A stretch of DNA of 64,000 bases, taken from positions 506,880 through 570,879 of the forward strand of contig CAYRNF010000001.1 in NCBI GenBank assembly GCA_964425695.1, read 5' to 3'. The translations under genes were made by a program, and so were the position numbers. Within the stretch, counting starts at the first letter, position 1. Every line of letters starts with the position of its first letter. This DNA is from JAKPBU01 sp964425695. Its GTDB lineage: Bacteria > Pseudomonadota > Gammaproteobacteria > Xanthomonadales > Xanthomonadaceae. Under the pieces are notes generated by a model. The model was given only the letters and a program-made list of their open reading frames with translations, searched no databases and had not been told where the DNA came from. Of the stretch, positions 15,263 through 24,399 are shown in pieces.

Positions 15263-16561
15263 TTACCTGAAGTCGAAGGTGAATGCGACGGCCTGCGTGC
15301 CGGGCTCCACGATCTCCATGGAAAGCGATGCGTCCTGCCCGCTGGCGAGTTCGGGCTGCGACGGCGCGGCGCCCAGGTATTCGCGTGGCTGGAAGATGCG
15401 CGTGGCGACCTCGCGGCCATGCGTATCGGACAGGGTGAGCTGCAACGCGGGCCAGGGTTGCGCCCAGCGCGCCTCGTTGCGGATGCGCGCGCTGACCCGC
15501 AGCACGCCTGCCCCGTGCGCACGCACGTCGCGTTCCACCACGCGGAACGCGGCCGGTTCGCGCCATGCCGGCAGCGTGCAGCGCAGCGCGCCGCACAGTG
15601 CCGCCACCACCGGGCGCCAGCGCGCATCCGCGGCCAGGCGCGCGCGATCCGCCAGCAGCAGTTGCAGGGCGAGCAGCAGCAGCAGGCCCGCCACGGCGCC
15701 TGCTTCCATTGCACGGCGCTTGCCGCTCACTGCCGGTGCGCGCACTGCGCTGCGCGCGAAACTGGGCGCGGCGCCGGCAGTGCGCCTGCGCGCGACGGGC
15801 GGCGACGGCGTTGCAGCTGGATCCGCGGGTGCGGGATGCGGCACTGGATGCGCGGCGTCGGCTGTCGTGGTGGCCGCGGTGTCTGCGTCTGCCGGTGCCT
15901 GCGCGGCGTGCGTGCCGGGTATTGCGTCCGGTACGCGCGACGTGTCGTCCTGCATGGCGCTTGCGCCGCTTGCACGCGCCCCGTCGGGATGCGCCGGCGG
16001 TGCGGCGTTCGCGGCGTCAGTATCTGCGGCATGCACCGATCCCGATGCGGCCGCGGACGTTGCGTACGGTGCACTCGGAGAAGCCGCTGCCACGCCGGCG
16101 TCGTCGCCCTGCACGGCGGTGCCGGAAGACGCGTCCGCGTCCGTGCGGGCTTGCGGTGCGACGGGCTGCGCGGCCACCGGCAGCACGGCTGCGGGCGCAG
16201 GTGCGGCAGGCGCGGGTGGCGCCGCAGGCGGAGCGGGTGGCGCAGCGGCGACGCCTGGCGTGGCGGGCGGGTCGGCCGCCTCCCCGGCATCGGGCGATGC
16301 CTGCGGTGCCGGGCGCGCCGGGTCGCAGGCAGGTGGCGCTACTGCACGCGCCTCGGCAGCCGCCGGTGCGGCTGCGTGGTCCGGTGCCGCACGCACCGGA
16401 TCCAAACCGTCGCCCGCTTCCTGCGCGGCCGTGGCCGCCTGCGCGTCAGGTGCATCGGCGCCTGCGCGCAGGCGCTGCGCGCAGTTGGGGCAACGCGGCA
16501 GCGGCAGCCCGTCGTCGTCGAGCGCGACCGGAAAGCCGCAGTAGGGGCAGTCGGTGAACAT
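15263..16561 (-). CDS. Zinc-ribbon DUF3426 membrane protein
   Basis: A 432-residue protein. The N-terminal zinc ribbon is C5-xx-C8...C24-xx-C27 (CPYCGF ... RCPNCAQ). A very long Ala/Pro/Asp-rich low-complexity stretch (~33-280) follows, then one transmembrane helix (~288-305, LLLLLALQLLLA). The C-terminal DUF3426 domain is periplasmic (VVERDVRAHGAGVLRVSARIRN, REYLGAAPSQPELASGQD). The family's function is unknown. The disordered region is long for the family and is the main oddity. It sits between prmA and fis on one strand. Confidence 0.85.
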   Translation of the reverse strand: MFTDCPYCGFPVALDDDGLPLPRCPNCAQRLRAGADAPDAQAATAAQEAGDGLDPVRAAPDHAAAPAAAEARAVAPPACDPARPAPQASPDAGEAADPPATPGVAAAPPAPPAAPPAPAAPAPAAVLPVAAQPVAPQARTDADASSGTAVQGDDAGVAAASPSAPYATSAAASGSVHAADTDAANAAPPAHPDGARASGASAMQDDTSRVPDAIPGTHAAQAPADADTAATTTADAAHPVPHPAPADPAATPSPPVARRRTAGAAPSFARSAVRAPAVSGKRRAMEAGAVAGLLLLLALQLLLADRARLAADARWRPVVAALCGALRCTLPAWREPAAFRVVERDVRAHGAGVLRVSARIRNEARWAQPWPALQLTLSDTHGREVATRIFQPREYLGAAPSQPELASGQDASLSMEIVEPGTQAVAFTFDFR

Positions 16562-16591
16562 CGCGCGCAGCCTATCGCGAATCCGCTGCGT

Positions 16592-17518
16592 TCAACCGCC
16601 GCTGGCGGCCTTGCGCACGCCGTCGATGCGCACCCAGTCGTCGAGCCGGCTCGCGGTGAGCCCGTCGAACCACGGCGCGTAGCGTGCCAGCAGTTCGTCT
16701 TCCTGCCCGGCCAGGATCCCGGACATTGCGATGCGCCCGCCCGGCGCGGTGCGCGCCGCCAGCGTATCGGCCAGGGCATCCAGCGCCGAGGCGAGGATGT
16801 TCGCCACCACCACCGGGTAGGTGCGCGCCGGTTCGTCCGCGGGCAGGAACACGTCGATGCGCACCCTGTTGCGCTGCGCGTTGTCGTGCGTGGCGGTGAT
16901 CGCCTGCGGATCGTTGTCCACGCCCACCGCGTGCGCGGCGCCCAGCTTCAGCGCGGCCAGCGCCAGGATGCCGCTGCCGCAGCCGAAGTCGAGCACGTCG
17001 CGTCCCTGCAGCGCGCCGCGCTGCGCCAGCGCATCGAGCCACTGCAGGCACAGCGCGGTGGTGGGATGCGTGCCGGAGCCGAAGGCCAGGCCCGGGTCCA
17101 GCCGCACCACCGCCGCCTCCGGCGCGTCGGCGCCTTGGGGCAACGCGTGGTCCCACGGCACGATCCACGTGCGCGCACCGAAGCGCATCGGCTGGAACTG
17201 GTCCAGCCACGCGCGTTCCCAGTCCTGGTCTTCCACCGTGCGGAAGCGCGCTTCGGACCAGTCCAGCGACGGATCGGAATCTTCCAGCGCCGACAGCAGC
17301 GCCAGCGGATTGGCGTCGGCCTCGAACAGCGCCGCCAGCACCATCTCGTTCCACAGCGGGATCTCGCCCACGCCCGGCTCGAAGATCGCCTGCTCGTCGG
17401 CCGCGTCCAGGTGCGCGTCCTGCAGCGTCACCGACAGCGCGCCCACGGTCTCGAGCGCGCGCTCGTATCGGGGCTGGTCGGCTTGCGTGCACGCGACGGT
17501 GAGTTCGAGGAAGGGCAT
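16592..17518 (-). CDS. prmA: Ribosomal protein L11 methyltransferase
   Basis: A 308-residue class I SAM methyltransferase that trimethylates ribosomal protein L11. SAM-binding motif I is LDFGCGSGILALAAL, preceded by the PrmA-typical PGLAFGSGTHPTTALCLQWLD. Motif IV is VVANILASALDAL. The N-terminal ~90 residues form the L11-recognition domain (MPFLELTVACTQADQPRYERAL). It is placed between accC and the DUF3426 gene, as in related genomes. Confidence 0.96.
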   Translation of the reverse strand: MPFLELTVACTQADQPRYERALETVGALSVTLQDAHLDAADEQAIFEPGVGEIPLWNEMVLAALFEADANPLALLSALEDSDPSLDWSEARFRTVEDQDWERAWLDQFQPMRFGARTWIVPWDHALPQGADAPEAAVVRLDPGLAFGSGTHPTTALCLQWLDALAQRGALQGRDVLDFGCGSGILALAALKLGAAHAVGVDNDPQAITATHDNAQRNRVRIDVFLPADEPARTYPVVVANILASALDALADTLAARTAPGGRIAMSGILAGQEDELLARYAPWFDGLTASRLDDWVRIDGVRKAASGG

Positions 17519-17531
17519 GCGTCCGGACCGT

Positions 17532-17731
17532 TGTAGGAGCGGCTTCAGCCGCGAGCTTGTGTCGAAGGGCTGCGATGCGCGCGTGTGCGCCGACGGCAGC
17601 GGACCCGATCATGTTGTTGCGGGCGCGGTGCGGGGTGCAAGCGTTCGCGCCGCTGGTTTGATGTTCGCATCAACTTCCACGGCAACAGCAACGGCGACGT
17701 CAAGGGCTCGCGCTTGAAGCCACTCCTGCAG
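17532..17731. repeat. Inverted pair of REP elements
   Basis: TGTAGGAGCGGCTTCAGCCG (17532 onward) and, about 150 bp on in the opposite orientation, a sequence whose complement is TGCAGGAGTGGCTTCAAGCG (ending 17731). The first contains the GCGGCTTCAGCCGC hairpin typical of xanthomonad REPs. Together they form a BIME-like unit in the prmA-accC gap, a region with no ORF. Confidence 0.8.
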
Positions 17732-17741
17732 AAGGGCAAGG

Positions 17742-19109
17742 TCAGCCGATCGACAGGGATTTCTCTTTCCGCTCGGCCAGCCGCTTTTCCAGGTAGTGGA
17801 TGTTCTGGCCGCCCTCGGCGAAACCGCGGTCGGTCATGATCCGCTGCTGCAGCGGGATGTTGGTCTTGATGCCGTCCACCACCATCTCCGACAGCGCCAC
17901 GCGCATGCGGGCGATGGCGGTCTCGCGGTCCGGTCCGTGCACGATGAGCTTGCCGATCATCGAGTCGTAGTTGGCGGGCACGCGGTAGCCTTCGTAGATG
18001 TGGCTGTCCACGCGCACGCCGGGCCCGCCGGGGGCGTGGAAATGCGCGATCAGGCCGGGCGAGGGCAGGAACGTGTCCGGATCCTCGGCGTTGATGCGGC
18101 ATTCGATGGCGTGGCCGCTCAGCACCACGTCTTCCTGCCGGATCGACAGCGGGTTGCCGGCCGCGATGGACAGCTGTTCCTTCACCAGGTCGATCCCGGT
18201 GACCATCTCGGTGACCGGGTGCTCCACCTGGATGCGGGTGTTCATTTCGATGAAGTAGAAGCGGCCGTTCTCGTACAGGAACTCGAACGTGCCCGCGCCG
18301 CGGTAGCCGATGCGCTTGCAGGCTTCCACGCACACCGCGCCGATCTGCGCGCGCTGCTCGGGCGTGATGCCCGGCGCGGGCGCTTCCTCCACCACCTTCT
18401 GGTGGCGGCGCTGCATGGAGCAGTCGCGCTCGCCCAGGTGGATCGCACCGCCTTGGCCATCGGCGAGCACCTGGATCTCCACGTGGCGCGGGTTCTCCAG
18501 GAACTTCTCCATGTAGACCATGTCGTTGCCGAACGCGGCCTTGGCTTCGCTCTTGGTGGTGGCGATGGCGTTGTTGAGCGCGGCTTCGGTATGCACCACG
18601 CGCATGCCGCGACCGCCGCCGCCGCCGGCGGCCTTGACGATCACCGGGTAGCCGATCTCGCGGCCGATCTTGATGTTGACGGCCGCGTCGTCGCCCAGCG
18701 GGCCGCCGCTGCCGGGCACGCACGGCACGCCGGCTTCCTGCATGGCGCGGATCGCCTCGACCTTGTCGCCCATCAGGCGGATCGTGTCGGGCCGCGGGCC
18801 GATGAAGATGAAGCCGCTCTGCTCCACGCGCTCGGCGAAATCGGCGTTCTCCGACAGGAAGCCGTAGCCGGGGTGGATCGCCTGGGCGTCGGTGACCTCG
18901 GCCGCGGCGATGATCGCCGGCATGTCCAGGTAGCTCTGCGCCGACGGCGGCGGGCCGATGCACACCGATTCGTCGGCCATGGCGACGTGCTTGAGGTTGC
19001 GGTCCACGGTGGAATGCACCGCCACGGTGCGGATCCCGAGCGCGTGGCACGCGCGCAGGATGCGCAGGGCGATTTCGCCGCGGTTTGCGATGACGACTTT
19101 ATCGAGCAT
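17742..19109 (-). CDS. accC: Biotin carboxylase subunit of acetyl-CoA carboxylase
   Basis: A 455-residue ATP-grasp enzyme that carboxylates the biotin on AccB. The N-terminus is MLDKVVIANRGEIALRILRAC. The glycine-rich ATP loop is KAAGGGGGRGMR, and catalytic or metal-binding residues lie in EFLYENGRFYFIEMNTRIQVEHPVTE, then GHAIECRINAEDP. Length is standard. accB lies 133 bp upstream on the same strand. Together with AccA and AccD, not in this window, it makes malonyl-CoA for fatty-acid synthesis. Confidence 0.98.
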   Translation of the reverse strand: MLDKVVIANRGEIALRILRACHALGIRTVAVHSTVDRNLKHVAMADESVCIGPPPSAQSYLDMPAIIAAAEVTDAQAIHPGYGFLSENADFAERVEQSGFIFIGPRPDTIRLMGDKVEAIRAMQEAGVPCVPGSGGPLGDDAAVNIKIGREIGYPVIVKAAGGGGGRGMRVVHTEAALNNAIATTKSEAKAAFGNDMVYMEKFLENPRHVEIQVLADGQGGAIHLGERDCSMQRRHQKVVEEAPAPGITPEQRAQIGAVCVEACKRIGYRGAGTFEFLYENGRFYFIEMNTRIQVEHPVTEMVTGIDLVKEQLSIAAGNPLSIRQEDVVLSGHAIECRINAEDPDTFLPSPGLIAHFHAPGGPGVRVDSHIYEGYRVPANYDSMIGKLIVHGPDRETAIARMRVALSEMVVDGIKTNIPLQQRIMTDRGFAEGGQNIHYLEKRLAERKEKSLSIG

Positions 19110-19242
19110 GGAATCTGTTTCCGGAACGCGGGGCGTGTCACGGGGCCCAGGACTCGGGACTCGCGACGCGGAAAGTCAAAGGCGCACACACGGGCACGTT
19201 TGCTCTTCCGAGTCCCGGGTCGCGGGTGCGGGGTCCCGGCTC

Positions 19243-19722
19243 CTAGCCGATCACGAACAAAGGCTGGTCGAACTCCACCGGCTGGCCGCTTTCGCACTGG
19301 ATCGCGAGCACCGTGCCGGAAACGTCGGCCTCGATCGGGTTGAACATCTTCATCGCCTCGATGATGCCCAGCGTCTCGCCGGCCTTGACCTGCTGGCCCA
19401 CGGTGACGAAGGCCGGCTTGTCCGGCGCGGGCGAGGCGTAGAAGGTGCCGACCATGGGCGAGCGCACCACGTGGCCATCGGGCAGGCCGCTGTCGGCTGC
19501 CGGGCGCGCGGCGCCGCCGGTGGCGGCCTCGGTGGGCGAATGCATCGGCATGGGCGCGGCGGGCGCGGGTGCGGCCACGTGGTGCACGACCGGCGCCTGG
19601 ACCGCGCCGCCGGCCGGAATGCGGGCCAGGCGCACGGATTCCTCGCCTTCCTTGATCTCGATCTCGGCGAGGTTGGATTCCTCGAGCAGGTCGATGAGCT
19701 TCTTGATCTTGCGCAGATCCAT
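19243..19722 (-). CDS. accB: Biotin carboxyl carrier protein
   Basis: A 159-residue protein. The N-terminal helix MDLRKIKKLIDLLEESNLAEIEI is characteristic, and a Pro/Ala linker (~37-85) follows. The biotinyl domain has the EAMKMFN motif with the biotinylated lysine at K125. Its neighbours are aroQ upstream (21 bp gap) and accC downstream, the conserved aroQ-accB-accC order, so it is probably one transcript. Confidence 0.97.
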   Translation of the reverse strand: MDLRKIKKLIDLLEESNLAEIEIKEGEESVRLARIPAGGAVQAPVVHHVAAPAPAAPMPMHSPTEAATGGAARPAADSGLPDGHVVRSPMVGTFYASPAPDKPAFVTVGQQVKAGETLGIIEAMKMFNPIEADVSGTVLAIQCESGQPVEFDQPLFVIG

Positions 19723-19743
19723 GGGGGCTCTCTTGCGGATGTG

Positions 19744-20190
19744 TCAGGAGGTGGGCGCCAGGCGGGCGATCGCCGCATCCAGCGCATAGCGGTAGCTGTC
19801 CGCGCCGAAGCCGCAGACCACGCCCACCGCCAGGTCGCTGAAGTAGCTGGCGTGGCGGAACGGTTCGCGGGCGTGCGGGTTGGACAGGTGGATTTCGATG
19901 AAGGGCAGGGCCACCGCGGCCAGGGCGTCGCGGATCGCCACCGAGGTATGGGTGAAGGCGGCCGGGTTGATCAGGACGAAGGCGGTGCCGTCCGCCTTGG
20001 CTGCCTGGATGCGGTCCACCAGCACGTGCTCGGCATTCGACTGCAGGCTGTCCAGCGCATGGCCGGCGGCCTGTGCGCGCTGTGCGAGCTGCGCATCGAT
20101 ATCCGCCAGGGTCTGGCGCCCGTAGACCTCCGGCTCGCGGGTGCCGAGCAGGTTGAGGTTGGGGCCATGCAGGACCAGGATCCGCGCCAT
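19744..20190 (-). CDS. aroQ: Type II 3-dehydroquinate dehydratase
   Basis: A 148-residue enzyme of the shikimate pathway, forming a dodecamer in known members. MARILVLHGPNLNLLGTREPEVYG contains the flexible active-site loop and catalytic Tyr23. INPAAFTHTSVAIRDAL and EIHLSNPHAREPFRHASYFSD are the conserved substrate-binding segments. The start at ATG 20190 was chosen over an N-terminal extension. It is first in the aroQ-accB-accC run; a TTAAAAT element about 110 bp upstream (minus strand, near 20300) may be the promoter. Confidence 0.96.
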   Translation of the reverse strand: MARILVLHGPNLNLLGTREPEVYGRQTLADIDAQLAQRAQAAGHALDSLQSNAEHVLVDRIQAAKADGTAFVLINPAAFTHTSVAIRDALAAVALPFIEIHLSNPHAREPFRHASYFSDLAVGVVCGFGADSYRYALDAAIARLAPTS

Positions 20191-20357
20191 CGTGGGGCCA
20201 GCGTGCGGACGGGGCCGCCTCGTTGTGGGCAAGGGGCGCGAGTCTGGACCAAGGCGGCGATGCTGTCCAGTTCGCCGAAGATTGCCCGCATTCGGGAATT
20301 TTAAGCGCTTGTTTGAGTTGGCGCTCTACGTGGCGCCACGCCGCGCCTGCGTCCGTG

Positions 20358-20957
20358 TCAGCGCGCCGCCCAGTCGTCGATCTCGCCGTGCACGAATGGC
20401 CCGATGCGCTGCTTGAGCAGGCGGCCGTCCGCCGACACCAGCACCGAGTAGGGCAGCACCCCCTTGGGATTGCCCAGGCGGACGCTGCTGTCGGCCGGGC
20501 CGGCCTGGTCCAGCAGGATCGGATACCGCACCGGCACCCGTGCCAGGAAGGCTTCGACCGCCGCCTGGTCGTCCAGCGCGATGCCGATCACCTGCACGCC
20601 GTTGGCGCCCTGTTGGGCGGAGAAGCGCTCCAGTTCGGGCATCTCTTCAATACACGGACCGCACCAGCTGGCCCAGAAGTTGATCAGCAGCGGCCGGCCT
20701 GCGAACCTGTCCGGCACGGTGACGTCGCGTCCGGCGAGGTCCGGCAGGCGCAGCTGCGGGATCGCATCGCCGCGACGGGCAACGGCGATCCCCGCGGGCG
20801 GCGCCGGCGCGGTGGCGCCCAGCACGCCGTTCAGCGCCCGCTGGCCGGCTTCGGTACGCAGCAAAGGGCCCGGGCCGCTGGTGAGCAGGCTGGCCCCCAG
20901 GCCCAGCAGCCCGGCAACCACGGCGACGGCCAGGATGCGAGCGGTGCCGCCCTTCAT
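20358..20957 (-). CDS. TlpA/ResA-like membrane-anchored thiol-disulfide reductase
   Basis: A 199-residue protein with one N-terminal membrane anchor (ARILAVAVVAGLLGLGASLLT) and a periplasmic thioredoxin fold. The redox motif is W98-C99-G-P-C102 in LINFWASWCGPCIEEMPELE, and the cis-Pro region is KGVLPYSVLVS. It probably reduces or oxidises periplasmic cysteines, possibly in cytochrome c maturation. It follows the dsbD gene by 88 bp on the same strand, so DsbD is a plausible electron donor. Confidence 0.9.
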   Translation of the reverse strand: MKGGTARILAVAVVAGLLGLGASLLTSGPGPLLRTEAGQRALNGVLGATAPAPPAGIAVARRGDAIPQLRLPDLAGRDVTVPDRFAGRPLLINFWASWCGPCIEEMPELERFSAQQGANGVQVIGIALDDQAAVEAFLARVPVRYPILLDQAGPADSSVRLGNPKGVLPYSVLVSADGRLLKQRIGPFVHGEIDDWAAR

Positions 20958-21045
20958 GGGACTCGCGTCCCGTCGGTCAGATGCCTGTCGACGCTCGCCC
21001 GCCGCACAGGGCGACCCGAGGTCGGGACCTTACGCGCGGTACGGC

Positions 21046-23478
21046 TCACCGCACCCGCTCCGCGCGCCTGGCGAACGCTTCCGCGTCCTCGAACCCGAAC
21101 AGCCGCAGGTCGCGTCGCTCCCGTCCGTTTACGTAGTACAGGGTGGCCGGCGGGCCGACGATGCCCAGCGTCTGCATGAGTTGCTGGTCGACGGCGTCGT
21201 TGGCGGTGACGTCCGCCTTGAGCAGCACGAAATCGCGCAGCGCCGCATGCACCGCCGGCTGCGGGAAGGTGTACTTCTCCATCTCCTTGCACGCCACGCA
21301 CCAGTCGGCATAGAAATCGAACAGCAGCGGCTTGCCGGCCGCCTGCGCGGCGGCGACCTCGCGCTGCAGGTCGGCCAGCGACTTGATCCTGCGGAACGGC
21401 AGTTCACCGGCGTCGACCGGGCGCGTCCCCAGCACCCCCGCCAACGGCCGAAGCGGATCCTGTCCCCCGGCCAGCGCGCCCAGCAGCTGGGCGGCGCCCA
21501 CCAGGCCGAACACCACGCCCGCAAAGCGCAGCGCCCAGCGCGGGCCATCGCCCACCGCCGGCCCTGCCTGTACGGACGCCTGGAACAGCATCCAGGTGGC
21601 GAACGCCAGCGCCAGCAGTCCGTACAGCGCCAGCGTGGCCGCGCCCGGCAGCAGCCGCGACAGCATCCAGATCGCCATGCCCACGAACACGAAGCCGAAC
21701 ACGCGCTGCACCGCCACCATCCAGGGGCCGGACGTGGGCAGGCCGCGCCCGGCCGCCACGCCGAACGCCAGCAGCGGGGTGCCCATGCCCATGGCCAGCA
21801 CGAACAGCGCCAAGCCGCCGAACACCGGATCCTGCGCCTGCCCGATGTACAGCACCGCCGCCGCCAGCGGGGGCGCCACGCATGGACCCACGATCAGCGC
21901 CGACAGCGCCCCCATCGCCGCCACCCCGGCCCACGAGCCGCCGCGCTGGCCGTCCGCGATGGCACCAAGACGCGCCCGCCACGCCGCAGGCAGCTGCAGC
22001 TCGTACAGCCCGAACATCGACAGCGACAGCGCCACGAACAGCGCCGCGAACACGACCAGCACCCACGGGGTCTGGAACGCGATCTGCAGGTTCGCGCCCA
22101 GCAGCCCCGCCACCACGCCGGCGAGCGTGAACACCACCGCGTTGGCCAGCACGTACACCAGCGACAGCGAGAACGCGCGCCCGGCGCCGATACGCTCGCC
22201 GCGGCCGGCGATCAGCCCGGACAGGATCGGGATCATCGGCAGCACGCACGGAGTGAAGGCCAGCAGCAGCCCCGCGCCGAAGAAGCCCAGCAGCGCCAGC
22301 CAGCGCTTGGAACCGGACAGTTCGCCGGCCAGGCGCTGGTCTTCGGCCTGCGGCACCGCCGTGAGCGCGCCTGCGGTGGCGGCTTCAGCCGGAGGCTGTC
22401 CCGGGGACGCGGCTGCGGGGGGCGCAAACGTCCCGGCGGCATCGCGCGGTACCCCCCCGATGGCGGAGGCCGGGGGCACCGGGGGGAGGGCATCGGGCAA
22501 CGCGGTCGGGGAACCCGCGACGGAGGCCGCGCCTGCCGCCGCGCCGCCAGCGGCGGTCGCCGGTTGGGGTGTGGCGTCGATCCTGCCCGCCGGGATCGAC
22601 ACGGCGATGCGTCGGGTCATCGGCGGGTAGCAGATGCCATCGTTCTGGCAGCCCTGGAAGGTGGCGACCAGCGTGGCGTCGGCCGCCTCGCCCCGGCGCC
22701 GGACAAGGGGCAGGGGCACGTCCACCTGGTCGAAATACGCGGTGACGTCGCCGAAATAGCCGTCGCGGTGCGCACGCCCCTTGGGCCAGCGGGGGCTCGC
22801 CGTGGCGATGCCCGGCGCGCCTTCCAGGCGGAACGTATTGCGGTCGCGGTACAGGTAGTAGCCCTTGGCGGGCGTGAAGCGCAGGAGCAGGGTATTGCCG
22901 TCGCCAGCGATGGCCTCGAAGCCGAACGCCTGCTCCGGCGGCAGCGGCAGGCGATCCGTTCCCGCCACGGCAGGCGCGCCTGCCTGCCCGGTCAGCGCGC
23001 GCGCCAGCGCCGCCAGCGCCCCGCCTGCGGACGGCGCGGCGGACGCGCCGGGCATGGTCACCTGCAGCGTGCGGGTCTGCGGCGGATAGCAGATCCCCAG
23101 GTCGGCGCAGCCCTGGTACTTCACCTGCAACGACACCGTGCCCGAGCCCGTCGCGACCACGCCGGACACCGTGCCGCGCACCTTGTCCCGGAAGGTTTCC
23201 ACGCGGCCGAAGAATTCATCGGTATGCGCCTTGCCTCGCGGCAGCGACAGGTCGCCGGACTGCGCGCCGCCGGCGGCTTCTGCCGACATGCGATGCCGGT
23301 ACAGGTAGTAGCCGTCGGCGATCCGCCATTCCACTGCGATCGCATCCGGCCCGGTAGCGCGCGCGGTCAGCGCGAAGGCTTCGTCGACCGGCAGCAGGTC
23401 GCTCTCGTCGATGGCCAGCGCCGTCGGGGCAGCCAGGCACAGCAGGGCGGTGAACAGCAGGCGGAGCAGCACGGTCAT
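21046..23478 (-). CDS. dsbD: Thiol:disulfide interchange protein DsbD with duplicated N-terminal domain
   Basis: An 810-residue protein that carries electrons from cytoplasmic thioredoxin across the inner membrane. It has a signal peptide (1-22) and then two DsbD-alpha-like domains. Each has its own cysteine pair in a near-identical motif: YQGC124ADLGIC130YPP and FQGC277QNDGIC283YPP. A Pro/Ala linker (~300-390) follows, then the transmembrane DsbD-beta core with C411 in FTPCVLPMIP, and a C-terminal thioredoxin domain with DWCVACKEME. E. coli DsbD (about 565 residues) has one alpha domain, so the length and second domain are unusual. cutA ends 4 bp upstream; the TlpA-like gene is downstream. 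Confidence 0.95.
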   Translation of the reverse strand: MTVLLRLLFTALLCLAAPTALAIDESDLLPVDEAFALTARATGPDAIAVEWRIADGYYLYRHRMSAEAAGGAQSGDLSLPRGKAHTDEFFGRVETFRDKVRGTVSGVVATGSGTVSLQVKYQGCADLGICYPPQTRTLQVTMPGASAAPSAGGALAALARALTGQAGAPAVAGTDRLPLPPEQAFGFEAIAGDGNTLLLRFTPAKGYYLYRDRNTFRLEGAPGIATASPRWPKGRAHRDGYFGDVTAYFDQVDVPLPLVRRRGEAADATLVATFQGCQNDGICYPPMTRRIAVSIPAGRIDATPQPATAAGGAAAGAASVAGSPTALPDALPPVPPASAIGGVPRDAAGTFAPPAAASPGQPPAEAATAGALTAVPQAEDQRLAGELSGSKRWLALLGFFGAGLLLAFTPCVLPMIPILSGLIAGRGERIGAGRAFSLSLVYVLANAVVFTLAGVVAGLLGANLQIAFQTPWVLVVFAALFVALSLSMFGLYELQLPAAWRARLGAIADGQRGGSWAGVAAMGALSALIVGPCVAPPLAAAVLYIGQAQDPVFGGLALFVLAMGMGTPLLAFGVAAGRGLPTSGPWMVAVQRVFGFVFVGMAIWMLSRLLPGAATLALYGLLALAFATWMLFQASVQAGPAVGDGPRWALRFAGVVFGLVGAAQLLGALAGGQDPLRPLAGVLGTRPVDAGELPFRRIKSLADLQREVAAAQAAGKPLLFDFYADWCVACKEMEKYTFPQPAVHAALRDFVLLKADVTANDAVDQQLMQTLGIVGPPATLYYVNGRERRDLRLFGFEDAEAFARRAERVR

Positions 23479-23482
23479 CGGG

Positions 23483-23836
23483 TCACGGGGCGTCGTGTGG
23501 CGGGGCAGGCGCGGCACTGGTCTGCGCGGCGATCCATGCCAGGTACGCGGGCAGGCCCGCGGCGATTTCGACCGCCACCACTTCCGGCAGTTCGTAGGGA
23601 TGCAGCGCGGCGATACGGTCGCGCAGCGCCGGGAAGCGCGCCGCGGTGGTCTTGGCCAGCAGCAGCGTCTCGTCCGCGCGCTCCACCCGGCCCTGCCAGC
23701 GGTACACCGAGTGCACGGCCGGCATCACGTTGACGCAGGCGGCCAGGCCTTCGGCCACCAGCGCTTCGGCGATGCGTCGCGCGGTCGCGTCATCGGGGCA
23801 GGTGGACAGGCACAGCAGGGCCGGTGCGGGGGACAC
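23483..23836 (-). CDS. cutA: CutA divalent-ion tolerance protein
   Basis: A 117-residue trimer-forming protein. The core LLCLSTCPDDATARRIAEALVAEGLAACVNVMP, then VYRWQGRVERADETLLLAKT and LHPYELPEVVAVEI, are hallmark CutA blocks. GTG 23836 is chosen as start; the upstream frame is Gly/Arg-rich shadow. It lies 4 bp before dsbD, the classic cutA-dsbD linkage, so the two are probably co-transcribed. Confidence 0.92.
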   Translation of the reverse strand: MSPAPALLCLSTCPDDATARRIAEALVAEGLAACVNVMPAVHSVYRWQGRVERADETLLLAKTTAARFPALRDRIAALHPYELPEVVAVEIAAGLPAYLAWIAAQTSAAPAPPHDAP

Positions 23837-23913
23837 GCCAGGTTCCGGAGCCGAACGGCCGCCTAGGGTAGCCGAGCCGCGCGTCGGGCCTGCGCCCGTC
23901 GGCGTTGCTGGGG

Positions 23914-24312
23914 TCAGGTCGGGCGGGCGCTGCGGTTGCGGCCGATCCGCTGGCTGGCCAACTCCTCGGCCAGCTCCACCAGGGCCGTGCGTGCGCGGCC
24001 GGGCGCGTCGCGGAAGGCGGCCAGCAGGCGCATTTCCACCGGATCGTCGATCAGCACCGCCTCGGCGGCGGCCACCGAGTACTGCTCCACGTCCTCGCCC
24101 AGCACCATGGGTCCGCGCCCGGTGGCGAGCCACTCGAACTGGGTGGCGGTGGTGCTGGCGACCGCACGCAGGTGGGCCACGCGCGGATTCTTGCCCTTCG
24201 GCGCCTCCCAGTGGCTGACCGCGCTGCGCTGCACGCCGACGGCCTGCGCCAGCGCGGCCTGCGACATGCCGGCGCGCCGGCGCGCCATTCGGATCCTGGA
24301 CTGCAGGCTCAT
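23914..24312 (-). CDS. XRE-family HTH regulator
   Basis: A 132-residue protein with an N-terminal Cro/C1 HTH (residues ~4-60: IRMARRRAGMSQAALAQAVG, VQRSAVSHWE) and a helical C-terminal half of unknown role. GGGAG lies 5 nt before the ATG. It is transcribed away from groESL; the shared intergenic region has several GGTAGC/GCTACC-type repeats and a 14-bp palindrome that could be its operators. It resembles phage-type repressors, but no other phage gene is adjacent. Confidence 0.8.
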   Translation of the reverse strand: MSLQSRIRMARRRAGMSQAALAQAVGVQRSAVSHWEAPKGKNPRVAHLRAVASTTATQFEWLATGRGPMVLGEDVEQYSVAAAEAVLIDDPVEMRLLAAFRDAPGRARTALVELAEELASQRIGRNRSARPT

Positions 24313-24399
24313 CTCGCTCCCTGGTGTCCCCGTCTTGGGGGGTGGGTCAACGTTAGCGGACGCTCCCGTGTCCGTGCACCCCGTCGCAAGACCGTAATG

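Noticed and set aside
12920..17536. A 1538-codon open frame on the plus strand
   Set aside because: It runs antisense to purH, fis, DUF3426 and prmA, is His/Arg/Gly/Ala-rich and has no family signature. It is an artefact of very high GC.
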